64,000 bases of DNA from DAOUAT01 sp964551735 (GTDB lineage Bacteria > Chloroflexota > Anaerolineae > CG2-30-64-16): NCBI GenBank assembly GCA_964551735.1, contig CAZKEF010000015.1, positions 62,001 through 126,000 of the forward strand. The letters run 5' to 3'. Of this stretch, positions 41,570-49,534 are shown in pieces. The notes below the pieces were generated by a model. That model ran no database searches and was not told the origin of the DNA. It was given only the letters and a program-made list of their open reading frames with translations. Position numbers and translations under genes: made by a program. Numbering within the stretch: position 1 is the stretch's first letter; each line of letters starts with the position of its first letter.

Positions 41570-41817
41570 GCCGGCACAGCGATGTGAGAGACAAAGGACG
41601 TTGCAGGTAGCGTGCGCAACGCATCTGGAAGGGGATCGCCTGCGGCACGTAGCGAGGCAATCAGTGCCGCAGCGACGTCGGGCGCAAGAGCGAGAACTTC
41701 ATCCGGCGTGTCCCCTGCCACGAGCAATCCAGGCAAGTCAGGGCTGGTGGCGATGTACTGATAGTCACCGCCATCTTTTAGTTTTTCAACTTTAATTTGG
41801 ATATCGTAGAGTTGCAT
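41566..41817 (-). CDS. hicB: HicB-family antitoxin
   Basis: An 83-residue protein with the partial RNase-H-like HicB fold: two strands (YDIQIKVEKL, YQYIATSPDLPGLLVAG) followed by the DTPDEVLALAPDVAAALI helix. The tail is short and has no obvious ribbon-helix-helix or HTH DNA-binding domain, so autoregulation may be weak or supplied otherwise. GAGGG lies 6 bases before the ATG. It is coupled to hicA by ATGA. Confidence 0.87.
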   Translation of the reverse strand: MQLYDIQIKVEKLKDGGDYQYIATSPDLPGLLVAGDTPDEVLALAPDVAAALIASLRAAGDPLPDALRTLPATSFVSHIAVPA

Positions 41818-41872
41818 GATGGACCCTCTATCCAGGCTCTGCCTGCAAAGGATTACTTGTGCTCCTGGGTTA

Positions 41873-41914
41873 GAGGCTTTAGCCGGTCTCTTTCGTTAAC
41901 AACCTTACCGGCAG
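41873..41914. repeat. Partial GAGGCTTTAGCCGGT palindrome upstream of hicBA
   Basis: GAGGCTTTAGCCGGTCTCT is followed by TTACCGGCAGA. The left arm matches the copies at 10192 and 50855; the right arm is degenerate. The rest of the 216-base gap holds nothing that I can name. Confidence 0.6.
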
Positions 41915-42033
41915 ACACCTACACTTGCGCCGGAGCGCAGCCCAGGTGCAAGTGAGCCTCGCTTCCGATAATTCGCAACCAGTGTAACACAACTATCCGT
42001 AGGGATGAAGGATGGCAGCTTCCCCTTTTGGCA

Positions 42034-43152
42034 TCATGCAGGTATGACGCGCACCAAACCCACCCCGCCCTGTTCCTTCTCGATCGCGATCTCCGCCGCG
42101 CCGAACGCGCGGATCACCTCGGCGTTGGTGCGCAGGTGCTCGGTGACGTGGGCCGTGCGGAAGAGCGACTCGCCGTCCGCGAACGCCAGGGGCAGCAGGA
42201 GTTGGTCAGCCAGGTGCTCGTCCACCGCGCCCGTGCCTGCCAGGAACTTCTCCAGCCATAGGCACGCTTCGTCGGCCACCTGCTCAGCTCGCTTGCCGAT
42301 GGCGCCCAGGCCCACGTAACAAGCGGCGCCGTGCTTGAACTCGGCCAGCAGCAGCAAGAACGTGCCTTTGCTGCGCGCAGGCAGGTCCAGCAGCTCGATC
42401 TCGATGCGGTTGTGGCGGCCGCGCAACCGCGCCAGCGCCCGGTCTCGCTGGCGGTGGGCGATGCTCATGTCCAGATTGGCGACGGCCGAGATGCCGCGGA
42501 TGCCCCGCAGCGCGCCGCGTTCCGGCAGGTGGAGCGGGGCGACGTGTTCGACCGGGCGGATAGTCGCGCGCACCTGGCCGTTTCCCTCCGGGTAGAAGCC
42601 GCCTAGCAGCAGCTCGACCTCCGCATCGAGCCCCAGCCGGCGCAGCATGGGCAGCCAGGCCAGGATGAGGTAGTGGGTGCAGGGGCTCCACGGCACATGG
42701 GTGCCGCCGGTCAGGGTGAGACCTGACAGGCCCCTGTCATTCTGAGCGACCAGCGGGAGCGAAGAATCTCCGTTCTCCAACCGTGCGCCAGATTCTTCGG
42801 GGCTGCGGCTCCTCAGAATGACAGAGGAAAGCGCCAGTGGCAGGAACACCGTCTGCAACACCAGCGACGTTGAGCCGGCGGTGCCGATGTCGGCGCGGTA
42901 ATTGCCGGGTTGGACGCGGCCGGGTACGAAAGTGAGCTGCTGTGAACCCAGCGCCGCGCCGGTGACATCAGCGCTGCTGATGGTCGCGGCTGCGCGCACG
43001 GCGGCCAGGTGTTGGGCTTGCAGTCCGGGCTTGGGCCGCCGCGCGCGGATGTTCGTCAGGCGCACCGGTTGGCCGGTCAGCATGGAAAGGGTCAAGCTGC
43101 TGCGGAGCACCTGTCCGCCGCCCTCGCCGAGGGAGCCGTCAATATGGATCAT
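42034..43152 (-). CDS. rtcA: RNA 3'-terminal phosphate cyclase
   Basis: A 372-residue enzyme that converts RNA 3'-phosphates to 2',3'-cyclic phosphates via an AMP-His intermediate. Family motifs are IDGSLGEGGGQVLRSSL, the core ADIGTAGSTSLVLQT, LTGGTHVPWSP, and the nucleotidyl-accepting His in HLADQLLLPLA near the C-terminus. About 32 residues between LPLAL and LTLTGG are encoded by a 91-bp inverted repeat and are absent from relatives. There is no rtcB or rtcR nearby. No strong ribosome binding site is seen; the start is set by the conserved N-terminus. Confidence 0.93.
   Translation of the reverse strand: MIHIDGSLGEGGGQVLRSSLTLSMLTGQPVRLTNIRARRPKPGLQAQHLAAVRAAATISSADVTGAALGSQQLTFVPGRVQPGNYRADIGTAGSTSLVLQTVFLPLALSSVILRSRSPEESGARLENGDSSLPLVAQNDRGLSGLTLTGGTHVPWSPCTHYLILAWLPMLRRLGLDAEVELLLGGFYPEGNGQVRATIRPVEHVAPLHLPERGALRGIRGISAVANLDMSIAHRQRDRALARLRGRHNRIEIELLDLPARSKGTFLLLLAEFKHGAACYVGLGAIGKRAEQVADEACLWLEKFLAGTGAVDEHLADQLLLPLAFADGESLFRTAHVTEHLRTNAEVIRAFGAAEIAIEKEQGGVGLVRVIPA
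42734..42824. repeat. 91-bp inverted-repeat element inside rtcA
   Basis: Perfect 13-bp ends, CTGTCATTCTGAG and CTCAGAATGACAG, enclose a second inner pair (GCGAAGAATCT / AGATTCTTCG). It is a short form of the elements at 23290 and 47006. Read through, it adds residues such as RSRSPEESGARLENGDSS. Confidence 0.88.
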
Positions 43153-43225
43153 GAAGATGGACTCAACTTAGCATGGTAAGAGGAAACCTAGAAACCAGGT
43201 TTCTCGAAGAAACCTGGTTTCTGTC

Positions 43226-45052
43226 TCATGCTGCCACCGCCAGCTCCGGCAGCGCCATCTGCTCGTACGCGGCCGCGCGCTGTTGGCGGAACTGCTGGGT
43301 GTAGAGCTTGTAGTAGTGCCCTTTGGCCCGCAGCAACTCGGCGTGGGTGCCCTGCTCCGCGATCCGGCCGTCCTCGATCACCAGGATGCGATCCGCCCGC
43401 TTGATGGTGCTCAGACGGTGCGCGATGACGAAGCTGGTGCGACCCGCCATCACCGCCTCCATGCCGCGCTGGATCAGCGCCTCAGTGACGGTGTCCACCG
43501 ATGAGGTGGCCTCATCCATCACCAGCACCTCGGGCTGGGCCAGCACGGCCCGTGCCAGGCTGATGAGCTGTTTCTGGCCCACCGAGAGCCGTCCGCCACC
43601 CTCGCCCACCTCTGCCGTGTAGCCGCCTTCTAGCTTCTCGATGAAGTCGTGCGCGCCTGCAACCCGCGCCGCTTCCTCCACCTCCGCGTCGGTCGCGTCC
43701 AGCCGGCCGTAGCGGATGTTCTCGCGCACCGTTCCGGAGAACAGGTGCGGCGTTTGCAGCACTACGCCGATGCGGGAGTGGATGCTGTGCAGCGTGTAGT
43801 CCCGGTAGTCGCGGCCGTTGATCCTGATGCTGCCGGCTTTCGGCTCGTAGAAGCGGCACACCAGGTTCACGATGGTGGACTTGCCGCCGCCGGTGGCGCC
43901 CACCAGCGCGATGGTTTCGCCCGGCTTCACCCGCAGGTCGAAATCGCGCAGCACCGGTTTGTCCGGCTCGTACCAGAAGTCTACGCCCTCGAACGCGATC
44001 TCGCCCGCGATGCTGCCGGGGTCGAACGCGCCTTCCCGGTCTGCCACCTCCGGCCTGGCGTCAATCAGCGAGAAGCTGCGCTCCGCCGAGGCGATGGCGT
44101 TCTGCAGCTCCGAGTAAACGCGCGCCAGGTCTTGCACCGGCCACATCATGAAGGTGACGTAGCCGATGAACGCCTGGATTGCGCCGATGGTCATGCCGCC
44201 GACCGTCGCGCCCAAACCGCCGTAGAGCACGATGGCGCCTACTGCGAACGCGCTGATGAGCTGCACCACGGGCAGGAACAGCGCGGAGAGCCACGCAGCC
44301 CGGTACGCGGCGCGGTACATCTCGCCGGTGAGGCCGGAGAACTCGCGCAGGTTCGCGTCCTCGCGGCCCAGCGCCTTCACCACCCGTACGCCGGTAATGT
44401 TCTGGTTGAACTCGCCGGTGATCTTGGAGTTGATCTTGCGCACCTGCCGGAACTGGGCCAGGATGCGCTTTTTGAACTGCACCGCCACCACGATCAGGAT
44501 CGGGATGGTCACCATCACAACCAACGCCAGGCGCCAATTGATGAACAACATGAAGGCCATAGCGCTGACGATGTTGAAGACCGCCCACGTCACGTCCAGC
44601 ATGCCCCAGGTCACCAGCTGTGCGATGCGTTCCGAGTCGGAGGTGACGCGCGACATGATCCAGCCCACCGGCGTCCGGCCGAAGTAGGAGAACGAGAGCT
44701 CCTGCAGGTGGTTGAACATCTTTTTGCGCAGGTCGTACTGCACACGTTCGCCCAGCACGCCGGCCAGGTAGATGAAGCCCAGCACGCCCACCGCCTGCAC
44801 CAGGATCAGTGCGCCGTAGACCATCAGGATGCCACGCAGCGCGACCGGGTCGCGCGGGATGATGGCCTCGTCCAGGATGCGCTTGCCCTGGTAGGTGAAT
44901 ACCGAGTCCAGCAGCGACACCAGCGCGATGGAGAGCATGAAGCCCAGTACCCAGCGCCAGTGCGACTTCACCTGCCCCAAGATGCGCCGGAACGTCCCGC
45001 CGTTAAACTGAGTCGTGAATTCTTCTTCCTCAAATTCGTCGTAGTCTGCCAT
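43226..45052 (-). CDS. Heterodimeric ABC exporter subunit (canonical Walker B half)
   Basis: A 608-residue half-transporter. ATG at 45052 (MADYDEFEEEE) has GAGG upstream. The N-terminal acidic stretch is followed by six membrane helices (about 40-320). The nucleotide-binding domain has Walker A GATGGGKST, signature LSVGQ (Val for Gly), Walker B VLVMDEATSS with the catalytic Glu, and H-loop IAHRLST. The altered signature together with the partner's altered Walker B makes one degenerate ATP site, as in BmrCD and TM287/288. It ends the operon whose first gene is the partner; the gap is 83 bases. Confidence 0.93.
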   Translation of the reverse strand: MADYDEFEEEEFTTQFNGGTFRRILGQVKSHWRWVLGFMLSIALVSLLDSVFTYQGKRILDEAIIPRDPVALRGILMVYGALILVQAVGVLGFIYLAGVLGERVQYDLRKKMFNHLQELSFSYFGRTPVGWIMSRVTSDSERIAQLVTWGMLDVTWAVFNIVSAMAFMLFINWRLALVVMVTIPILIVVAVQFKKRILAQFRQVRKINSKITGEFNQNITGVRVVKALGREDANLREFSGLTGEMYRAAYRAAWLSALFLPVVQLISAFAVGAIVLYGGLGATVGGMTIGAIQAFIGYVTFMMWPVQDLARVYSELQNAIASAERSFSLIDARPEVADREGAFDPGSIAGEIAFEGVDFWYEPDKPVLRDFDLRVKPGETIALVGATGGGKSTIVNLVCRFYEPKAGSIRINGRDYRDYTLHSIHSRIGVVLQTPHLFSGTVRENIRYGRLDATDAEVEEAARVAGAHDFIEKLEGGYTAEVGEGGGRLSVGQKQLISLARAVLAQPEVLVMDEATSSVDTVTEALIQRGMEAVMAGRTSFVIAHRLSTIKRADRILVIEDGRIAEQGTHAELLRAKGHYYKLYTQQFRQQRAAAYEQMALPELAVAA

Positions 45053-45135
45053 GGTAAGACCTCTTTGCAAGCCACGAATCACACGAATTCACACGAAGAC
45101 CTCTGACCAATTCGCGCAATTCGTGGCAGTGAACG

Positions 45136-46977
45136 CTAGGCTGGTTCGTGTCCGTTCCCGGAGAAACTATGGATCTCTTCGGCCAGCTCATCCTCGATCC
45201 GCGCCTGCAGGTCGTAGATATGCCGGTACATCCCCGGTTGGCTCACCAGCTCGTCGTGCGTGCCGCGCTGGACGACCCCGCCCTTGTCCATGACCAGGAT
45301 TTGGTCGGCGTTCATCAGGCTCTGCACCCGGTGCGCGATGATAAAGGTCGTCCGGCCTGCCATCAGCCCCTCCAGCGCGCCGCGGATCTCGGCCTCGGTC
45401 TCGGTGTCCACCGATGATGTCGAGTCGTCAAGGATCAGGATGCGCGGGTCCTTGAGCAGGGTGCGGGCGATGGCGACGCGCTGCCGCTGCCCGCCCGATA
45501 GCGTGACGCCCTTCTCGCCGACCAGGGTCTTGTAGCCGTCTGGGAAAGCCGTGATGCCGTCGTGGATCGCGGCGGCGCGCGCCGCGACCTCCACCTCCGC
45601 GTCCGTCACCTGCCGGTCCACGCCATAGGTGATGTTCTCGCGGATCGTCTTGGAGAACAGGAACGGCTCCTGCTCCACGATGCCGATCTGGCTCCGCAGA
45701 TAGTCCCTGGGATAATCCTTCAGCGACACGCCGTCTAGCAGCACCTCGCCGCCGGTGTACTCGTAGAACCGGGGCAGCAGGTTCACCAGCGTGGTCTTGC
45801 CCGAGCCGGTGGATCCCAGCAGCGCGATGGCCTGGCCCGGCCGCGCGTGCAGGTTGATGCCGTGCAGAACGGGTGTGCCCGCCTCGTACTCGAAGGCCAC
45901 ATCCCGGAACTCGATCTCCCCGCGCAGGCTGCCACCCGGAGGGGGTCGGTGCGTGCCTTCGGTCAGCGGTTCCCGCGCCTGGCTGATCACATCCACCACG
46001 CGCTTGTATGACACCAGGCCGGTGGAGGTTTGCACGATGAGCCGCCCCAGGTTGCGCATGGGCCAGATGATCCAGGTGAGCAGGCCGACGTAGGCCAGGA
46101 AGGTCCCCGGCGTGATAATGCCGTTCATCGCCATCAGCGCGGCGGTCGCATAGCCGAAGATCATCTGCGCGCCGCACAGGATATCGGTGGAAGGCCAGTA
46201 GACCGCATGCATCAACATCAAGTTCCGGCCGCGGGTATACTTGCCCCAGTTTTCGCGCTCGAATTTCTCCCGCTCGTAAGCCTGCCGGGCGAAGGCCTTC
46301 ACAACCCGCACGCCGGTCAGGTTCTCCTGCAGCACGGTGGACAGCGTGGCCTCCTGCTCCTGGTACGCTTCATACGCCTTGGAGACGCGCTTGAAGAAGA
46401 AGTAGGAGATGATGATCACCGGCACGACCACGATGACCGACAGCAACGCCAGCCGCAGGTTCAGCCGCGCTACCGCCGCGAAGTTGATGCCGAACAGCAG
46501 CGCGATGCGGCCGATGCCGATGGCCTGGTCCGCAAAGAAGCGCCGGATCGCCTCCACGTCCGACGTGCTGCGCGAGATCAGCTCGCCCGTCTGCATGTGG
46601 TCGTGGTAGGTGAAGGTCAGCCGCTGGATGTGATCGTACATGTAGTTGCGCAGCCGCCGCGCGACCCCTTCAGCGGTCTGCGCAGCGAGCCGGCCGCTGA
46701 GGAAGGTGAAGCCACCCTCGGCCAGCGCCAGCGCGATGAACCCCAACGCGACGGCCATCAACCGGCCGGCGGGCCAACCCTGGCCCAGCACGTTGTCCAC
46801 AAAGTAGCGCAGCAGCAGGAAGGTTGCGGTCTTGGCCGTCGCGCCGACCGCCAGCGTGGCCGTGGCGCCCAGGTAGCGCCAACGGAAGCCGGTCATCATG
46901 CGCCATAAGCCGGTCAGCCGGCTGACCGAGACAGCGTTTCTCAAGTCATAGGTTATCGGCACGGTTGTTGCGGACAT
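45136..46977 (-). CDS. Heterodimeric ABC exporter subunit (degenerate Walker B half)
   Basis: A 613-residue half-transporter. ATG at 46977 follows GGAGG by 5 bases; an ATG 33 bases upstream is less likely. Six membrane helices lie in residues about 25-310. The nucleotide-binding domain has Walker A GSTGSGKTT, Q-loop near QIGIVEQEPF, canonical signature LSGGQ, Walker B ILILDDSTSS with Asp in place of the catalytic Glu, and H-loop IAHRVQS. Such exporters expel drugs or lipids. It is the first gene behind an unusually long 5' region that holds a promoter, a 20-codon ORF, a terminator and an inverted-repeat element. Confidence 0.93.
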   Translation of the reverse strand: MSATTVPITYDLRNAVSVSRLTGLWRMMTGFRWRYLGATATLAVGATAKTATFLLLRYFVDNVLGQGWPAGRLMAVALGFIALALAEGGFTFLSGRLAAQTAEGVARRLRNYMYDHIQRLTFTYHDHMQTGELISRSTSDVEAIRRFFADQAIGIGRIALLFGINFAAVARLNLRLALLSVIVVVPVIIISYFFFKRVSKAYEAYQEQEATLSTVLQENLTGVRVVKAFARQAYEREKFERENWGKYTRGRNLMLMHAVYWPSTDILCGAQMIFGYATAALMAMNGIITPGTFLAYVGLLTWIIWPMRNLGRLIVQTSTGLVSYKRVVDVISQAREPLTEGTHRPPPGGSLRGEIEFRDVAFEYEAGTPVLHGINLHARPGQAIALLGSTGSGKTTLVNLLPRFYEYTGGEVLLDGVSLKDYPRDYLRSQIGIVEQEPFLFSKTIRENITYGVDRQVTDAEVEVAARAAAIHDGITAFPDGYKTLVGEKGVTLSGGQRQRVAIARTLLKDPRILILDDSTSSVDTETEAEIRGALEGLMAGRTTFIIAHRVQSLMNADQILVMDKGGVVQRGTHDELVSQPGMYRHIYDLQARIEDELAEEIHSFSGNGHEPA

Positions 46978-47005
46978 GGTGTCCTCCACTAGTTTTCCAC
47001 CTTCG

Positions 47006-47146
47006 GTCATGTTGAGCGGGTTAACGAGTCAAAGTTCATTGCGGCGATTGTCCAGCGAAACATCTCACGGGTTGCGGCCAAAACTGAGATGTTTCGCTGG
47101 TGACTCGCCGCTGCTGATCGTGTGTCGCAGACCCGCTCAATATGAC
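47006..47146. repeat. 141-bp inverted-repeat element (GTCATxxTGAGCGGGT family), copy B
   Basis: The ends GTCATGTTGAGCGGGTT and ACCCGCTCAATATGAC are inverted repeats with one or two mismatches. CCAGCGAAACATCTC and GAGATGTTTCGCTGG form a perfect inner 15-bp pair. The order of parts matches copy A at 23290. It lies in the 5' untranslated region of the ABC operon. Confidence 0.85.
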
Positions 47147-47234
47147 ATAAGTGGCCAGGTTGTCGGTTTATGACACGGCTGCGCAGGCAGGCAGCAAACG
47201 GAATGATGGATAATCCTGCTCCAAAACGGTGGGC

Positions 47235-47279
47235 AAACAAAAAGACCACCAGCCGGGCGCATCGTTCGCCGGCTCGTGG
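47235..47279 (-). terminator. Rho-independent terminator in the ABC operon leader
   Basis: On the minus strand CCACGAGCCGG pairs with CCGGCTGGTGG (10 of 11 pairs) around a 12-base loop, followed by TCTTTTTGTTT. It lies 34 bases after the leader ORF stop and about 260 bases before the ABC start, so transcription must pass it to reach the exporter. Confidence 0.82.
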
Positions 47280-47313
47280 CCTGGGGTGGGCAGAAGAGGC
47301 TATACCGGCTCTG

Positions 47314-47376
47314 CTAAGCCAGGGCAAGGAGCGGCGAGCGTGCGCGACGCTTGTTGGTAAAGGCCATATAGGTCAT
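47314..47376 (-). CDS. 20-residue leader peptide ORF
   Basis: ATG follows AAAGGAGG with 8 bases between, a stronger site than those of the exporter genes. The product is MTYMAFTNKRRARSPLLALA. It is too short to be a protein with a function of its own. Position, strength of the ribosome binding site and the terminator behind it suggest a regulatory leader peptide. The K-R-R-A-R run contains the basic-X-basic pattern at which macrolides can stall ribosomes in Erm leader peptides; applying that here is inference. Confidence 0.65.
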   Translation of the reverse strand: MTYMAFTNKRRARSPLLALA

Positions 47377-47425
47377 GTCGCCCGCCTCCTTTCGTGAAAT
47401 CGCACCTTTAGTTAGGCGCAAACTG

Positions 47426-47454
47426 TTTATACTTCACTTGCGCGCATCTGTCAA
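47426..47454 (-). promoter_or_regulatory. Promoter of the ABC exporter leader
   Basis: On the minus strand TTGACA (47454-47449), 17 bases, then TATAAA (47431-47426). This is a near-perfect housekeeping promoter; the transcript should start about 40 bases before the leader ATG. Confidence 0.85.
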
Positions 47455-47478
47455 ATCTGGGGCGGGGTGCTGTTGGTA

Positions 47479-47487
47479 TGTTATAAT
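47479..47487 (+). promoter_or_regulatory. Extended -10 promoter upstream of mltG
   Basis: TGTTATAAT is identical to the extended -10 of the histidine kinase operon. No good -35 is present at 17 bases, which fits extended -10 promoters. It lies about 130 bases before the mltG start and diverges from the ABC promoter. Confidence 0.65.
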
Positions 47488-47521
47488 CCACATACGAACC
47501 AAATGCGCCAGGGTTGCGCTT

Positions 47522-47577
47522 CCCGTGGTTCAAACCGGATTTCTCCGAGATGGCAAGGCCATGGTTTGAACCACGGG
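47522..47577. repeat. Perfect 15-bp inverted repeat in the mltG 5' region
   Basis: CCCGTGGTTCAAACC and GGTTTGAACCACGGG are separated by 26 bases. The right arm ends 40 bases before the mltG start. It could be an inserted palindromic element or a leader hairpin; there is no T-run after it. Confidence 0.8.
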
Positions 47578-47617
47578 GATCCGGAACACACAATGCAATA
47601 GGTGCGTCATCAGTCCC

Positions 47618-48718
47618 ATGAAACGTGCTTTGCTCATTTTGATCGTTCTAATGTCGTTTCTCACGCTGTTTCTGGCCGGCTGCAGCGGCGACGCGTTCTC
47701 GGCTGCGTACCTGGAGGCCAACCGGGCGCGGCTCGACCTGCCCCTGGATCCTGCCGGTGGCCCTCGGCAGTTCGTGGTGCAGCCCGGTTCGACCGCGCGC
47801 ACCATCGCCGAAAACCTGGCGGGCGCGGGGCTGATCGGGGACGCGCGGCTGTTCGAGGCGTTTGTGCGCGCGAACGGGCTGGCCCCGCGGCTGCAGGCCG
47901 GCGCCTACCAGCTTAGCCCTAGCATGACCGTCCCCCAGATCGCCCAGGCGCTGCAAAACGCCCGCGCGCCGGAGATCGTCGTGCGCGTCGGCGAGGGGTG
48001 GCGGCTGGAGCAGACGGCCGACTTCCTGAGCCAGCGCACACCGCTGGACGGGGCGGAGTACAAAGAGCGCGCGCTCACCGGTGATTTGAGCGGGCTGGAC
48101 GCGACCAAATACGGCTTCCTCGCGCTGCGGCCGGCCGGCGCCAACCTGGAAGGTTTCCTTTACCCTGATACCTATCGCCTGCCGGCCGAGGACACCACCG
48201 TGCTCGACCTGCTCGCGCGGCAGCTAGACAACTTCAGCGAAAGGGTGATGCCCGCGTGGGAGGCGGCCCAAGCTGCGGGCGCGACACAGCTCACGCTGCA
48301 CCAAGTCCTCACAGTTGCCAGCATCGTAGAGCGGGAGGCCGTCGTGGATGACGAGCGGCCGCTGATCGCTGCCGTGTATCTGAACCGCGTGGCGCGCGGG
48401 ATGAGGCTGCAAGCGGATCCGACGGTGCAGTATGCGATGGGCTATCAGGCAGACACCGGCCGGTGGTGGAAGACGCCGGTGTACCTGGAAGAGTACGACA
48501 AGGTGGTCAGCCCCTACAACACCTACAAAGTGCCCGGCCTGCCGCCCGGCCCGATCTGCAGTCCCAGCCTCAAGAGCATCCAGGCCGTGTTAGCGCCGGC
48601 CGAGCACAACTACCTCTACTTCGTGGCTGAGCCGGGAGGGACGGGGCGGCACGTCTTCGCCGAGACCTACGAGGAGCACCTGGAGAACGTGCGGCGGTAT
48701 CAGCAGGGGACGCCGTAA
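47618..48718 (+). CDS. mltG: Endolytic transglycosylase MltG
   Basis: A 366-residue cell-wall enzyme that cuts nascent glycan strands and ends their growth. The N-terminus is a lipoprotein-like signal (LTLFLAGC, Cys22) instead of the usual single membrane helix. A LysM-like segment (FVVQPGSTARTIAENLAGAGLI) follows. The YceG domain has EGFLYPDTYRLP, the catalytic Glu in TVASIVEREA (about residue 238), AAVYLNRV, QADPTVQYA and SPYNTYKVPGLPPGPICSPS. The acyltransferase starts 30 bases downstream. No strong ribosome binding site is seen. Confidence 0.94.
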   Translation: MKRALLILIVLMSFLTLFLAGCSGDAFSAAYLEANRARLDLPLDPAGGPRQFVVQPGSTARTIAENLAGAGLIGDARLFEAFVRANGLAPRLQAGAYQLSPSMTVPQIAQALQNARAPEIVVRVGEGWRLEQTADFLSQRTPLDGAEYKERALTGDLSGLDATKYGFLALRPAGANLEGFLYPDTYRLPAEDTTVLDLLARQLDNFSERVMPAWEAAQAAGATQLTLHQVLTVASIVEREAVVDDERPLIAAVYLNRVARGMRLQADPTVQYAMGYQADTGRWWKTPVYLEEYDKVVSPYNTYKVPGLPPGPICSPSLKSIQAVLAPAEHNYLYFVAEPGGTGRHVFAETYEEHLENVRRYQQGTP

Positions 48719-48748
48719 ACCTGCTCCATTCCGGAAGAAGGGGGGCCG

Positions 48749-49534
48749 GTGTGGCGAATGCATTGTGATCATGTCGCGATGAGCCCATACCCCCGTTACG
48801 CCTATCCTGGCCGAACCTTGTTCGGACTGGCCGGGCAGATGCTGACCGGCGGCCTGCGCTCGTTCCGGGCTGATGGCCGCGCATGCATCGGCCGTCTTAA
48901 CCCTCCCCTGCGGATTGCCGGGGAGAGGCACATCCCCGCGGCCGGCCCTGCGCTTGTCACCGTCAATCACTATCATAACCCCGGGTTCAACGCCTGGTGG
49001 ATCGCGCTTGCTATTGCCGCGGTCGTGCCGGCCGAGATGCACTGGGCCATCACCAGTGAGTTGACTTACCCGGGCAAGTGGTATGCGCCGTTGGGCCAGG
49101 CCGGTTCGCGGTGGCTGCTGCGCCGGCTGGCAGCCGTCTACGGCTTCACGACCATGCCGCCCATGCCCTCGCGGCCCGATGACGTGACCGCGCGCGTCCT
49201 GGCCGTGCAGCGGATCCTGCGCTACGCCCGCACACATCCGGATGCCATCCTGGGCCTGGCACCCGAAGGCATGGACATGCCCGGCGGCGTGCTGAGCTGG
49301 CCGCCGGGCGGCGCGGGCCGCTTCATCGCGCTGCTGGTCGGCCTCGGCTTCCCCATCACGCCCGCGGCCGCGTATGAGCAGGACGGCGCGTTCCATCTGG
49401 GCTTCGGCCCGGCTTATGTGCTCCAACTGCCGCCGGGCCTATCAGCCGCCGAGCGGGATCAGCGCGCCGCCCGGATCGTGATGACCGCTATCGCCCATCT
49501 GCTGCCCCCGCACCTGAGAGGAGACTTTGCATGA
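48749..49534 (+). CDS. PlsC-like 1-acyl-glycerol-3-phosphate acyltransferase family protein
   Basis: A 261-residue protein of the lysophospholipid acyltransferase superfamily. The catalytic block is VTVNHYHNPGF in place of NHxxxxD (the Asp is replaced), and the acceptor-binding block is LAPEGMDMPGG (xPEG). A hydrophobic helix (WWIALAIAAVVPAEM) lies between them. The lack of the classical Asp makes the activity uncertain. GTG at 48749 and ATG at 48758 or 48779 are all possible starts. It overlaps the MFS gene as ATGA. Confidence 0.8.
   Translation: MWRMHCDHVAMSPYPRYAYPGRTLFGLAGQMLTGGLRSFRADGRACIGRLNPPLRIAGERHIPAAGPALVTVNHYHNPGFNAWWIALAIAAVVPAEMHWAITSELTYPGKWYAPLGQAGSRWLLRRLAAVYGFTTMPPMPSRPDDVTARVLAVQRILRYARTHPDAILGLAPEGMDMPGGVLSWPPGGAGRFIALLVGLGFPITPAAAYEQDGAFHLGFGPAYVLQLPPGLSAAERDQRAARIVMTAIAHLLPPHLRGDFA

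Larger units (their letters stand above)
46978..47617. promoter_or_regulatory. 640-base divergent region between the ABC operon and mltG
   Basis: Read on the minus strand it holds in order the ABC promoter, leader ORF, candidate antiterminator arm, terminator and a 141-bp inverted-repeat element. On the plus strand it holds the mltG extended -10 and a palindrome in its 5' untranslated region. These are listed separately. I see no other gene. Confidence 0.7.

Noticed and set aside
43649..45106. A 485-codon open frame on the plus strand
   Set aside because: It is antisense to the ABC exporter gene, whose motifs are complete. Its His/Gln/Arg-heavy composition marks it as a shadow.
47522..47577. 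Terminator between the divergent leaders
   Set aside because: The stem is perfect but no T-run follows on either strand, so it is listed as a repeat instead.
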